A stretch of DNA of 12,824 bases from an uncultured Eubacterium sp. (lineage in GTDB: Bacteria > Bacillota > Clostridia > Peptostreptococcales > Anaerovoracaceae). The notes under the pieces are model-generated. The model saw only the letters and a list, made by a program, of their open reading frames with translations. It ran no database searches and had not been told where the DNA came from. The DNA lies in assembly GCA_937894585.1 (NCBI GenBank), contig CALBGO010000017.1, forward strand, positions 1 through 12,824. Direction: 5' to 3'. Position 1 is the stretch's first letter, and each line of letters opens with the position of its first letter. The translations under genes were made by a program, and so were the position numbers. This document shows positions 1 to 6,755 of this stretch, one piece after another.

Positions 1-60
1 GCGGATTCGGGACTTTCACCCATTAGAATGTGCGCTCGCCGAGCACACCATAAAACAAGA

Positions 61-78
61 CCGCTGCAAATGCAGCGG
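61..78 (-). terminator. Intrinsic terminator of kce
   Basis: CCGCTGC / GCAGCGG form a 7-bp GC-rich stem with a 4-nt loop about 40 nt past the kce stop. Read on the minus strand the stem is followed by TCTTGTTTTATGG, a T-rich though interrupted tract. Bases 1-60, beyond it, hold no recognisable gene; a short imperfect hairpin (GTG-GCTC / GAGC-CAC, about 31-49) lies there. Confidence 0.7.
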
Positions 79-115
79 CCTTTCAATGCTTTACAAACTA
101 TGTAATTTGCTGTGC

Positions 116-946
116 TTACTTCAGCGGTGCCAGACCTAAGATTTCTCTTGCTTCTGCCGGTGTAGCAACTTCTCTGCCCAGCAGCTTAGCCAGTTCCACA
201 ACCTTAGCAACCATCTGTCCGTTGGATTCAGCTAAAACGCCCTTTTCCATATACAGATTGTCTTCGAAGCCTACACGAACATGTCCGCCCAGGGAAATTG
301 TAGCAGCAGCGATATGCCATGCGTTCTTTCCAAGGCCTGTTGCAGTCCATGTGGAGCCTTCAGGAATGGATTCTACCATATATACCAGATCTCTGATTGT
401 AGCAGTCATCTGTACGCCCAGAACGAAGTCCCAGTGAATCGGCTTAGGCAGGTAACCTTTCTTGTGTGCAGTCTTCATAGCAGTATCGATCATACCCTTG
501 TCGAATACTTCACATTCCGGCTTGATGCCTCTTTCCTGCATAATCTTAGCAAAGTTTACGATTGTGTTATCAGTGTTGATAAAGATTTCGTCTCCGCCGA
601 AGTTGCAGGTACCGCAGTCTAAAGTAGCCATCTCCGGAGTCGGAACAACTTCTGTGGACTGTAATCTTTCCAGGTCAGTCATGCCTACTGCTCCGCCTGT
701 GGAAGGCTGGATAATAGCATCAGGACATTCTTTTCTGATCGCATCGATACATTCCTGGAATCTGCCCTTATCCTGAGTCGGAGTTCCGTCATCCCATCTT
801 ACATGCAGATGAATCAGGGAAGCGCCTGCGTCATAAGCGGATTTTGCTTCTCTTACGATTTCTTCTACAGTATAAGGTACATTCGGATTCTGTTCTTTGG
901 TAACTTCTGCGCCGCAGATGCAGGCACTGATGATTAATTTGTCCAT
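116..946 (-). CDS. kce: 3-keto-5-aminohexanoate cleavage enzyme (BKACE/DUF849 family)
   Basis: Kce condenses 3-keto-5-aminohexanoate with acetyl-CoA to give L-3-aminobutyryl-CoA and acetoacetate in anaerobic lysine fermentation; it is a cytosolic Zn enzyme with a TIM-barrel fold. The 276-residue length is normal for the family. Visible family features are the HLHVR metal motif (His46, His48), PSTGG with Ser82, and HVRVGFEDN (Arg224, Glu228, Asp229), matching the known Zn ligands and substrate-binding Arg/Asp of characterised Kce. The ATG at 946 has AAGGAG at 955-960, 8 nt upstream. It stands apart from kamA, kamDE, kdd and kal, none of which is in the window, and has its own promoter in the 166-nt gap after rapZ. 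BKACE enzymes can accept other beta-keto acids, so the lysine assignment rests on sequence resemblance and on the Kdd-like regulator at 10583-12670. Confidence 0.88.
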   Translation of the reverse strand: MDKLIISACICGAEVTKEQNPNVPYTVEEIVREAKSAYDAGASLIHLHVRWDDGTPTQDKGRFQECIDAIRKECPDAIIQPSTGGAVGMTDLERLQSTEVVPTPEMATLDCGTCNFGGDEIFINTDNTIVNFAKIMQERGIKPECEVFDKGMIDTAMKTAHKKGYLPKPIHWDFVLGVQMTATIRDLVYMVESIPEGSTWTATGLGKNAWHIAAATISLGGHVRVGFEDNLYMEKGVLAESNGQMVAKVVELAKLLGREVATPAEAREILGLAPLK

Positions 947-1017
947 TGGTCATTCTCCTTTTTATAAACTTGATGATAATCCTTTTTGCTTCTTCTAAAT
1001 AAGCTTTGTTGTCTTTA

Positions 1018-1051
1018 AGTATACCACAAAAGCTTCTCTGTGTGTAGAGAA
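1018..1051 (-). promoter_or_regulatory. kce promoter with inverted repeat over the -35 zone
   Basis: On the minus strand TGG-TATACT (-10 at 1018-1023) forms an extended -10. No good -35 exists at 1041-1046; instead a perfect 6-bp inverted repeat TTCTCT / AGAGAA (1034-1039 and 1046-1051, 6-nt spacer) lies across it. This could be an operator for kce or a weak terminator for the rapZ operon, since GCTTTTG follows the stem. The -10 call is fair; the role of the repeat is inference. Confidence 0.5.
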
Positions 1052-1112
1052 AAAACAGATCACTTTGTCCGGAAACTGCTTCTTTCTATTCCGATTCGAT
1101 TTCGGTTCACTT

Positions 1113-1982
1113 TTACCCTCTCAAATCCCGATGCCGCAGCGTTACACGATAACCCTTTTCCCGAAATACTTCCGCCATATGATTTGCCATAGATACGCTG
1201 CGGTGCTGACCTCCGGTGCAGCCGAATGCAATATTCAGATGATATTTTCCTTCATTCATATAGGCAGGAATCACCGCATCCAGCATGTCCGTAAGCCGGG
1301 CGGCAAAATCTGCGGCAACCTGCTGCTTCATCACATAATGAAATACCTTCTTGTTATTTCCTGTCAGCTTTTTCAGGCTGGAAACATAATACGGATTGGG
1401 GATAAAACGCATATCAAAAACCAGATCCGTTTCCATAGGAATCCCGTGCTTATAGCCAAAAGATGTCACATTCACCGCAAAAGTGCTGCGGGGCTCCTTT
1501 CCCACAAAGATTTTTTCCATCTCCATCTTAAAGCGCGCCACTTTCATATTGGTTGTATCAATGATAAAATCCGCCCGTTTTCGAAGCTCGGAAAGCTTCT
1601 CCCGCTCCCGCTCGATAACATCTCTTGTAGTGGAACCTTCGGAAAGAGGGTGATTTCTCCGCGTTTCGTTGTACCGCTTAATCAGTGTTTCGTCAGAAGC
1701 TTCTATAAACAGAATTTTCCAGTTAATTGCGGAATTGCTGTCCAAATAAGAAAAACACATATTCAGATCCCCGAAAAACTCACCGCCTCTGACATCTACC
1801 ACAAATGCCGCTTTTTCAATCGCCTTGTCCGAGTAGGCGGTCAGGTCGATAAAATTCTTTATCAGAGCCGGCGGCATATTGTCCACACAGTAATACCCCT
1901 GGTCCTCAAACCAGTCTGCCGCATTGGTCTTTCCCGCGCCGGAAAGGCCTGTTACTATGACTACATCCATTTTCTTTCCCAT
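1113..1982 (-). CDS. rapZ: RapZ/YvcJ family nucleotide-binding protein
   Basis: RapZ proteins bind nucleotides. In E. coli RapZ is an RNA-binding adaptor that guides RNase E to the sRNA GlmZ and so controls amino-sugar synthesis; the Bacillus homologue YvcJ hydrolyses GTP and ATP. Numbered from the start chosen here, Walker A GLSGAGKT is at 12-19, VVDVRGG at 61-67, and the C-terminal domain carries SFGYKHG (174-180), FDMRFIPNPYY (189-199) and GCTGGQHRSV (254-263). An upstream in-frame GTG at 2075 would add 31 residues that do not look like the family. I chose ATG 1982 because it gives 289 residues, the usual length, and TCAGGAGAA lies 10 nt upstream (AGGAG at 1993-1997). It is the last gene of the operon. 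yvcK and whiA, its common neighbours in Bacillota, do not follow. Confidence 0.92.
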   Translation of the reverse strand: MGKKMDVVIVTGLSGAGKTNAADWFEDQGYYCVDNMPPALIKNFIDLTAYSDKAIEKAAFVVDVRGGEFFGDLNMCFSYLDSNSAINWKILFIEASDETLIKRYNETRRNHPLSEGSTTRDVIEREREKLSELRKRADFIIDTTNMKVARFKMEMEKIFVGKEPRSTFAVNVTSFGYKHGIPMETDLVFDMRFIPNPYYVSSLKKLTGNNKKVFHYVMKQQVAADFAARLTDMLDAVIPAYMNEGKYHLNIAFGCTGGQHRSVSMANHMAEVFREKGYRVTLRHRDLRG

Positions 1983-2115
1983 AAATCCAGTTCTCCTGAT
2001 TTCACCGTTTCTCCCCGTGAAATGCCCGCCGTCTGAATCCGGCGAGATTGCGTCAGCTTCTTTTAAAATGCTCACACGATATTTTCAAGCTCCGGTTTCT
2101 ATTTTTGCTTTTCAC

Positions 2116-2871
2116 TTATACTTCGGGCTGTACTTCTTCGATATTTACGATTCGTTTCATATCCAGTCCTGCCGCAAGGGCTCTTTTCACTCCGCCTGCA
2201 AAACTTCCTACCCGATTCGGCGTATGCGCGTCACTGCTGATGACAAACTTTGCATCGGTTTTTGCGGCGATTTTAATTTCTTCTACGGTCAGATGGGCAT
2301 GCCATGTACTGATTTCCATCAAAGTATCCGTCTCTTCACAGGCTTTTGCGACAACTGCGATATCAAAAGGTCCCTTGTCCCCCGGATGTGTCAGGATTTT
2401 CAGGTCATTTTCGTAAAGAGCCTTTAAGGTCATATCTGTATTTTTCACAAGAAGCCGCTTTCCGAAAGTCTCCGGCGCAGCGCCGTGGGAAAACATCCAG
2501 TTGCCGATGCAGTATCCTTTGGGGATTCCGTAATGATATCCTCCAATCAAAAAGTCAAAATACTGCAGTTCTTCTTTTCTTACATCTATATATGGCGATT
2601 TGGAAATCACATTGGCTTCCACGCCCAGATACAGTTCTATCTGCGGATACACCTTGCGCAGACGGTCAATTTCCGCCCGCATCACCGGAAAATCCTTCCG
2701 TTTAACACCGTAAGTCAAATGACCCGGACCGTGATCCGTAATGGCAAGACCTTTCAAGCCTTTGGCAAGCGCCTCTTTTACATTATCCTCGATGGAACCT
2801 TTCCCGTGAGAAAAAACAGTATGAGTATGATAATCGAATATCATTTTATATTTACAAGCTTCAGTCTCCAA
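2116..2871 (-). CDS. PHP-domain metal-dependent phosphoesterase
   Basis: PHP-family hydrolase, a trinuclear-metal phosphoesterase fold (YcdX / histidinol-phosphatase-like); the substrate is unknown. Metal-site motifs are all present: DYHTHT (His15, His17), ITDHG (Asp46, His47), GVEAN (Glu85), GGYHYG (His113), THPG (His162) and SSDAH (Asp214, His216). The length of 251 residues is typical. The start is a TTG at 2871 that overlaps the end of murB by 11 nt. It is preferred over ATG 2844 (residue 10) because GGAGGTG sits at 2879-2885, 7 nt upstream of the TTG, while the ATG has no clear ribosome binding site. It is placed between murB and rapZ, an arrangement seen in other Clostridia, and is probably translationally coupled to murB. 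Confidence 0.85.
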   Translation of the reverse strand: METEACKYKMIFDYHTHTVFSHGKGSIEDNVKEALAKGLKGLAITDHGPGHLTYGVKRKDFPVMRAEIDRLRKVYPQIELYLGVEANVISKSPYIDVRKEELQYFDFLIGGYHYGIPKGYCIGNWMFSHGAAPETFGKRLLVKNTDMTLKALYENDLKILTHPGDKGPFDIAVVAKACEETDTLMEISTWHAHLTVEEIKIAAKTDAKFVISSDAHTPNRVGSFAGGVKRALAAGLDMKRIVNIEEVQPEV

Positions 2872-3727
2872 TAATCCGCACCTCCGGTTCCAGTTTTACG
2901 CCGAACTTATCATAAACCGTATTCTGCACCAGATGCATCAAATCTATAATATCCGCCGCCGAAGCGCCGCCTTTGTTGATAATAAATCCGCTGTGCTTCT
3001 CGGACACCTGCGCGCCGCCTACGGAAAGCCCTTTCAGCCCTGCGTCTTCAATCAGTTTTCCTGCAAAATACCCCACAGGCCGCTTAAAAAAACTGCCTGC
3101 GCTCGGATACTGAACCGGCTGTTTTTCGTTTCTGCGCCGGGTAAGCTCATGCATTTTCTCAGAAATTTCCTCGTGATTTCCCTTCTCAAGCTTCAGGGTT
3201 ACTGAAACGGCCACCTCTCCGGTATCCTGCAGAATACTGTGCCGGTATCCGAAATCCATATCCGCACCGGGTACAGTACGGATACTTTTTCCGTCTGCGC
3301 TGACCAGTTCCGCGCTTTCCACAATATCCTTCATTTCTCCGCCGTAAGCGCCTGCATTCATAAAAACAGCTCCCCCGATGCTGCCCGGAATTCCGCTGGC
3401 AAACTCAAAGCCTGTCAGATTCTCGGAAAGAGCCGCTTTTGCCACGGCAGACATCAGCGCGCCGCTCCCGCAAATCAGTCGCTCTCCCTCGGTTCTGATT
3501 TCCTGAAAAGCCTCTGCCGGCTTCACCACAACACCGCTGAAACCGCTGTCTTTTATCAGAGTATTGGAACCGTTTCCGAGTACAATATATTTTTTCCCGT
3601 CTCTGTAAATCTCTTCCATAACAGACATCAGCTCTCCTGCGCTCTCCGGAATCACCATTTCCGCAGCGCAGCCGCCTGCACGAAACGAAGTATATTCACT
3701 CATTTCTACATTATATAATCTCTTCAT
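2861..3727 (-). CDS. murB: UDP-N-acetylenolpyruvoylglucosamine reductase
   Basis: MurB reduces UDP-GlcNAc-enolpyruvate to UDP-N-acetylmuramate with NADPH and bound FAD, the second committed step of peptidoglycan precursor synthesis in the cytosol. The N-terminus has the EYTSFRAGG motif; FAD-binding GNGSN is at 51-55 and GIPGSIGGAV at 112-121. YRHS carries Arg162, SAGSFFKRP carries the proton-donor Ser212, and LEPEVR near the end carries catalytic Glu282. At 288 residues it fits the shorter Gram-positive type II enzymes. The ATG follows the AI-2E stop with no gap (TAAATG), with an AAGGA-type site about 10 nt upstream. It overlaps the next gene (PHP) by 11 nt, so the operon is tightly packed. 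Confidence 0.96.
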   Translation of the reverse strand: MKRLYNVEMSEYTSFRAGGCAAEMVIPESAGELMSVMEEIYRDGKKYIVLGNGSNTLIKDSGFSGVVVKPAEAFQEIRTEGERLICGSGALMSAVAKAALSENLTGFEFASGIPGSIGGAVFMNAGAYGGEMKDIVESAELVSADGKSIRTVPGADMDFGYRHSILQDTGEVAVSVTLKLEKGNHEEISEKMHELTRRRNEKQPVQYPSAGSFFKRPVGYFAGKLIEDAGLKGLSVGGAQVSEKHSGFIINKGGASAADIIDLMHLVQNTVYDKFGVKLEPEVRIIGD

Positions 3728-4996
3728 TTACAATACATCCTTCCTGTTGATATCATATTTATTAAAATCCTGATAGTCCGCTGTATTCTGCGGCAGCTGT
3801 TTTTTCGCAAGGCGCTTTCTAAGGTAACGGTTCAGATAGTAGAAGAATACCGCAAAAACCGGAACGCCCAGCACCATACCGATAAACCCGAACAGACCTC
3901 CGCCCACCAGAATGGCGAAAAGCACCCAGAAGCTGGCAAGTCCCGTCGTTCCGCCCAGAATCTTCGGTCCCAGAATATTTCCGTCAAACTGCTGCAGCGC
4001 CAAAATCAGAATCAGAAAATATACTGCTTTGACCGGACTTGCGAAGCAGATGATAATTGCCGATGGAATTGCACCGATAAACGGTCCGAAAAAAGGAATA
4101 ATGTTGGTCACGCCGACAATAGTGCTTACCAGAACCGCATACGGAAAGTGAAACAGATTCATCAGAACAAAACACAGAATTCCGATGATCAGAGAGTCTA
4201 TCAGTTTGCCGTTGATAAAACCGCCGAAGGTTCTGTTGCAGAAATTGGCAAAGTCCTGAATTTCCTCGGCCTGTTTCCGATTTACAGTTGCGACAATCAG
4301 TTTGCGCGTCTGCGCTTTAAACAGCTCCTTGCTGTTAAGAAAATACACGCATACAATAACGCCGATAAAAATGTTCATCAGGGTTTTCAGTGTCAAAATC
4401 ACGCCCTGAGAAATCTGCGTCATATAAGTTCCGATCCTTGGGAAGAATTCTGTAGTCGTCCAGTTCACAAAGTGATCCCGCATATTGCCGATAATCGCAC
4501 CGACTTCATCTGTAAGCTCCGGATACTTTTCAGCAGTAAAGGTGCTTTGGATCCACTGGATCAGCTCGTTGAATTTATCCGGCGCATCTTGCACCAGTCC
4601 TACGACGCTGCGTACAGTTTCGGGAAGGACCAGCGCAAACAGTCCGCCCACCACTCCAAACAGAACAATCAGAGAAACAACAGTTCCGATTACACGAGCC
4701 GCTCGGAAAGCAATTCGTTTTTTCGAAACAACGCGGGAAAACAGCCTGTATGTTTCCCGTACTGTCATATTATAAACAGGGCAAAGCAGATATGCCATAA
4801 TCAATCCGTAAATAAACGGGGACAGAATGGTCATAATTGCAGAAAATCCCTCTCGAACCTCACCGTAATGTATAAACACCTGGTAAAGCACAATCAAAGC
4901 CGCTCCGGCACAGAAGATTGTAGTTCCCAGTTTAAAATATCTGTTGTGAAAACGCTCTTTCAAAAATTCACCCCTGTTCCTATATACAAACTGCAC
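3728..4996 (-). CDS. AI-2E family transporter (membrane protein)
   Basis: Polytopic inner-membrane protein of the AI-2E transporter / UPF0118 family; members are linked to AI-2 export, Na+/H+ exchange or unknown roles, so the substrate here is not known. Hydrophobic segments lie at about 23-43, 55-75, 101-123 and 197-219, several more at 264-335, and 352-388. Conserved C-terminal motifs are FINGKLIDS, IPFFGPFIGAIPS (300-312), QQFDGNILGPKILG (335-348) and FGFIGMVLGVP (369-379). The tail from 391 is basic and hydrophilic. The start is uncertain: GTG at 4996 with AGGA 6 nt upstream, or TTG at 4963 (residue 12) with AGGGGTG 5 nt upstream, which would give 411 residues. It is the first gene of the operon with murB, PHP and rapZ, an unusual place for this family and not informative about its substrate. 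Confidence 0.88.
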   Translation of the reverse strand: MQFVYRNRGEFLKERFHNRYFKLGTTIFCAGAALIVLYQVFIHYGEVREGFSAIMTILSPFIYGLIMAYLLCPVYNMTVRETYRLFSRVVSKKRIAFRAARVIGTVVSLIVLFGVVGGLFALVLPETVRSVVGLVQDAPDKFNELIQWIQSTFTAEKYPELTDEVGAIIGNMRDHFVNWTTTEFFPRIGTYMTQISQGVILTLKTLMNIFIGVIVCVYFLNSKELFKAQTRKLIVATVNRKQAEEIQDFANFCNRTFGGFINGKLIDSLIIGILCFVLMNLFHFPYAVLVSTIVGVTNIIPFFGPFIGAIPSAIIICFASPVKAVYFLILILALQQFDGNILGPKILGGTTGLASFWVLFAILVGGGLFGFIGMVLGVPVFAVFFYYLNRYLRKRLAKKQLPQNTADYQDFNKYDINRKDVL

Positions 4997-5038
4997 CGGG
5001 TTTCCTATACCGTATGTGCAAACCCTACGCTTCCTATT

Positions 5039-5044
5039 GTTATA
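5039..5044 (-). promoter_or_regulatory. Candidate -10 of the AI-2E/murB/rapZ operon
   Basis: Minus-strand TTTTGTGGTAG-TATAAC. The TTTTGTGGTA stretch just upstream of the -10 is also seen before the kce -10 (and TTGTGGTA before the metallophosphoesterase -10). No convincing -35. It lies about 43 nt upstream of the GTG start. Confidence 0.35.
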
Positions 5045-5227
5045 CTACCACAAAACCCTTCTTTTTACCACAGGATTCTGCACAAGAACAATATAGCAGC
5101 TGCACCATAGCGATAAGGCAGCTTCGCCAAGGCAATAAATCAGGCTACAATATACGAAAAGGATAACACTCCGCCATAGCCCCTTCAGAATTTTTATAAG
5201 TTTTTTCAAATTTTTATAGATTTTCTA

Positions 5228-5255
5228 TTGACTTTTATGCACATAGTTGTATAAT
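5228..5255 (+). promoter_or_regulatory. Sigma-A type promoter of the 79-residue gene
   Basis: TTGACT (5228-5233) and TATAAT (5250-5255) are separated by 16 nt, a near-consensus promoter. Directly upstream, 5188-5225 is very AT-rich with two copies of AATTTTTATA, resembling an UP element. Expected to be strong. Confidence 0.85.
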
Positions 5256-5293
5256 TATTTCTATCGAATACAAAAGAACCGGAGGTTAACAAA

Positions 5294-5533
5294 ATGCTGC
5301 ACACAATTCATGCGGATTGTCCGACATATATGGAATTAGGACTGAAAAACGGAGAAGTCAACACAATTAACGGAAAAGAACTGAACAAAGAGGGAGTTAC
5401 GCATGTAATCGATTATCTCTGTCAGGAAGTAGATGTAAAGACAGAAGATGTTCTTACCAAAGTAAAGGGACTCAAAAAATCCGAGGGTTCCGTTGTTCTC
5501 AAGCTTTATAACGGTATGGTAACCGCCGTTTAA
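5294..5533 (+). CDS. Hypothetical protein, 79 residues
   Basis: I do not recognise the family. The reading frame is well supported: consensus promoter at 5228-5255, GGAGG at 5281-5285 placed 8 nt before the ATG, and two hairpin terminators after the stop. The protein is small, soluble, without signal peptide or membrane segment. It starts MLHTIHADCPTYMELGL, has charged and polar stretches (KELNKEG, KVKGLKKSEG) and ends in a short beta-like segment SVVLKLYNGMVTAV. Two Cys (residues 9 and 43) are present, too few for a typical metal site. It is monocistronic and divergent from the AI-2E operon. The 20 nt ending in its ATG match those before the three-repeat gene at 17 of 20 positions. The strong promoter and terminators suggest a well-expressed small cytosolic protein. 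Confidence 0.75.
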   Translation: MLHTIHADCPTYMELGLKNGEVNTINGKELNKEGVTHVIDYLCQEVDVKTEDVLTKVKGLKKSEGSVVLKLYNGMVTAV

Positions 5534-5537
5534 AGAA

Positions 5538-5556
5538 AAAGAGCCAACGGCTCTTT
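5538..5556 (+). terminator. Hairpin after the 79-residue gene
   Basis: AAAGAGCC-AAC-GGCTCTTT, a perfect 8-bp stem with a 3-nt loop, 5 nt past the stop codon. The T tract is just the last three stem bases plus AT, so it may act as an mRNA 3' stabiliser, with the stronger terminator at 5581. Confidence 0.6.
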
Positions 5557-5580
5557 ATACACATCATAAACAACTTCGTA

Positions 5581-5613
5581 AAGGCTGCATAATTCCAGGA
5601 ATGCAGTCTTTTT
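5581..5613 (+). terminator. Intrinsic terminator of the 79-residue gene
   Basis: AAGGCTGCAT / ATGCAGTCTT pair as a 10-bp stem with one G-T wobble and a 10-nt loop; the stem runs into TTTTT (5609-5613). This is the better of the two hairpins downstream of the gene. Confidence 0.75.
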
Positions 5614-5679
5614 ACTATATAAAAAGTATTATGGCGGGAATATCATTTTTTCTTTTCGATATTTCAGGAATATCAATAT

Positions 5680-5853
5680 CCTCCTCGTTTGCTGGGAGAA
5701 TTGGCGAACCACTTGTCCGTGGGATGAATCGGCAAGTCCCTTGTCCGTGGGGCGAATCGGCAAGTCCCTTGTCCGTGGGGCGAATCGGCAAACCCTTTGT
5801 CCGTGGGGCGAATCGACAAGCCCCCTCGTTTGCGGGATAAATCGACAAGCCCC
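5680..5853. repeat. 28-bp tandem repeat array
   Basis: Units start at 5698, 5726, 5754, 5782 and 5810, with partial units on both sides. Units 2 and 3 (5726-5781) are identical, unit 4 differs from them at 3 positions, unit 1 at 7, and unit 5 is 29 nt and diverged (CTCGTTTGCGGGAT in place of CTTGTCCGTGGGGC). The left partial unit resembles the diverged type. Each central unit holds an imperfect inverted repeat CGGCAAG-TCC-CTTGTCCG. No spacers are present, so it is not CRISPR. 28 is not a multiple of 3, so the frame changes with each unit; several long frames cross it, but none has other support. It lies between the 79-residue gene and the Fic-like gene, a stretch (5614-5928) that otherwise holds nothing I can name. 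Confidence 0.9.
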
Positions 5854-5928
5854 ACCAAATATACCAAATATATTTACAGCATTCATAACCTTCCTGCAAG
5901 CATCTCAAAGACAAATCTTTCGGCCATA

Positions 5929-6585
5929 TTAAATTTGGAATGTGTTTTTTTCTCTGATCTGCTCGCCCATAAGCTCATTGAGACGCAGGTTTTCTAAAAT
6001 CTTATCCCCTCCTCTGCCTTTCAGATACTCTGTCAAGGCACAGTTATATTCGGTTTCCTGCAAGGTCAGCGAACACATAGGCTTCCCGCTGTACAAAAGT
6101 TCATACTCCATAGCTGCACGGGCAATAATCTCACTGAACTCGTCATACGGATAAATGCGGATCAATTCATTATGAATCCACGCTGCCTGAGAAAGCGGTT
6201 CATAAACAGCTTCGTCGTTCAATTTCCGAAAAAGTGCGGAAAGCTCCTCTTCAACTTCCTGCGGCAGCACCGGATTATAGCTCAGATGAAACAAAACCGG
6301 TGTGCTTTTGCGGTAAAACGGCTCAGCACCTCCCGAAACCGTCCGGTAAAACTCTCCCAAAAGTCCGCAGCTCAGCTCCCGATTCTCCTTTGCCGAAACC
6401 TCCATCAAATGCAGTACATCAAGGAGCCTGCCGATTAAAAGGTGGTATTCCAAAGGCGCATCCATCGCAAAACCTCCCGCTGCAATATCTGCAGCAGTTT
6501 CTTCACTTATGGGGCTTCCCGAAAGGCGCAAATTCATAAGAATCCAGTCTATTTTCTGTTTTTCACTGTATTTCATCGTCTTCAT
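5929..6585 (-). CDS. Fic-fold protein with degenerate active-site motif
   Basis: The layout resembles Fic (filamentation induced by cAMP) proteins, which usually AMPylate target proteins: an N-terminal helical part, an Ala-Ala-x-x-His helix (AAWIH, 134-138), the active-site loop, then a helix ending in GKP and the common LTLQETEYNCAL-type tail (173-184). The canonical loop HPFxDGNGRxxR is replaced at 145-156 by YPYDEFSEIIAR: the catalytic His, both loop Gly, the Asn and the phosphate-binding Arg are all lost, while Pro146, an acidic residue and the last Arg remain. A usual (S/T)xxxE(G/N) inhibitory motif is not evident; LSGSPISEE (21-29) is the nearest segment. It is therefore probably not an AMPylase; it could be a scaffold or decayed enzyme, yet the 218-residue frame is intact. 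The start is uncertain, ATG 6585 or ATG 6576, both with weak ribosome binding sites. The Fic assignment is from pattern recognition. Confidence 0.68.
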   Translation of the reverse strand: MKTMKYSEKQKIDWILMNLRLSGSPISEETAADIAAGGFAMDAPLEYHLLIGRLLDVLHLMEVSAKENRELSCGLLGEFYRTVSGGAEPFYRKSTPVLFHLSYNPVLPQEVEEELSALFRKLNDEAVYEPLSQAAWIHNELIRIYPYDEFSEIIARAAMEYELLYSGKPMCSLTLQETEYNCALTEYLKGRGGDKILENLRLNELMGEQIREKNTFQI

Positions 6586-6615
6586 ATTAGAATTCTATCA
6601 TAAATACATAAATTG

Positions 6616-6624
6616 TGGTATAAT
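6616..6624 (+). promoter_or_regulatory. Extended -10 promoter, metallophosphoesterase leader
   Basis: TGG-TATAAT, a consensus extended -10 with no clear -35. A similar block lies 101 bp downstream (TGG-CATAAT at 6717-6725); the 17-bp segments 6617-6633 and 6718-6734 match at 15 positions, giving a possible second promoter. From the first, the leader to the ATG at 6817 would be about 185 nt. Confidence 0.6.
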
Positions 6625-6755
6625 GATTTCAAAATATTGCACCGACCTTGCCGCAATGCAGAAATCACAGAAGCTTGCCCTTCCGATTCCGTGTTCAGCG
6701 AGCTCGGTATGGTATATGGCATAATAATTTCAAACTTGTTATGTTGGCGCTGCCC

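Noticed and set aside
1065..2036. Long plus-strand frame opposite rapZ (323 residues), and similar frames opposite AI-2E, dsdA and the activator gene
   Set aside because: Antisense shadows of well-supported genes; no family features.
1983..2075. GTG-initiated 31-residue extension of rapZ
   Set aside because: The ribosome binding site is 14 nt away, the sequence is not family-like, and ATG 1982 gives the usual length.
5698..5853. CRISPR array
   Set aside because: Repeat units follow each other directly with no spacers.
5615..5914. Minus-strand open frames (64-99 residues) across the 28-bp repeat
   Set aside because: Several overlapping frames are open at once because the unit has no stop codons; no frame has a domain, and 28 bp is not a coding period.
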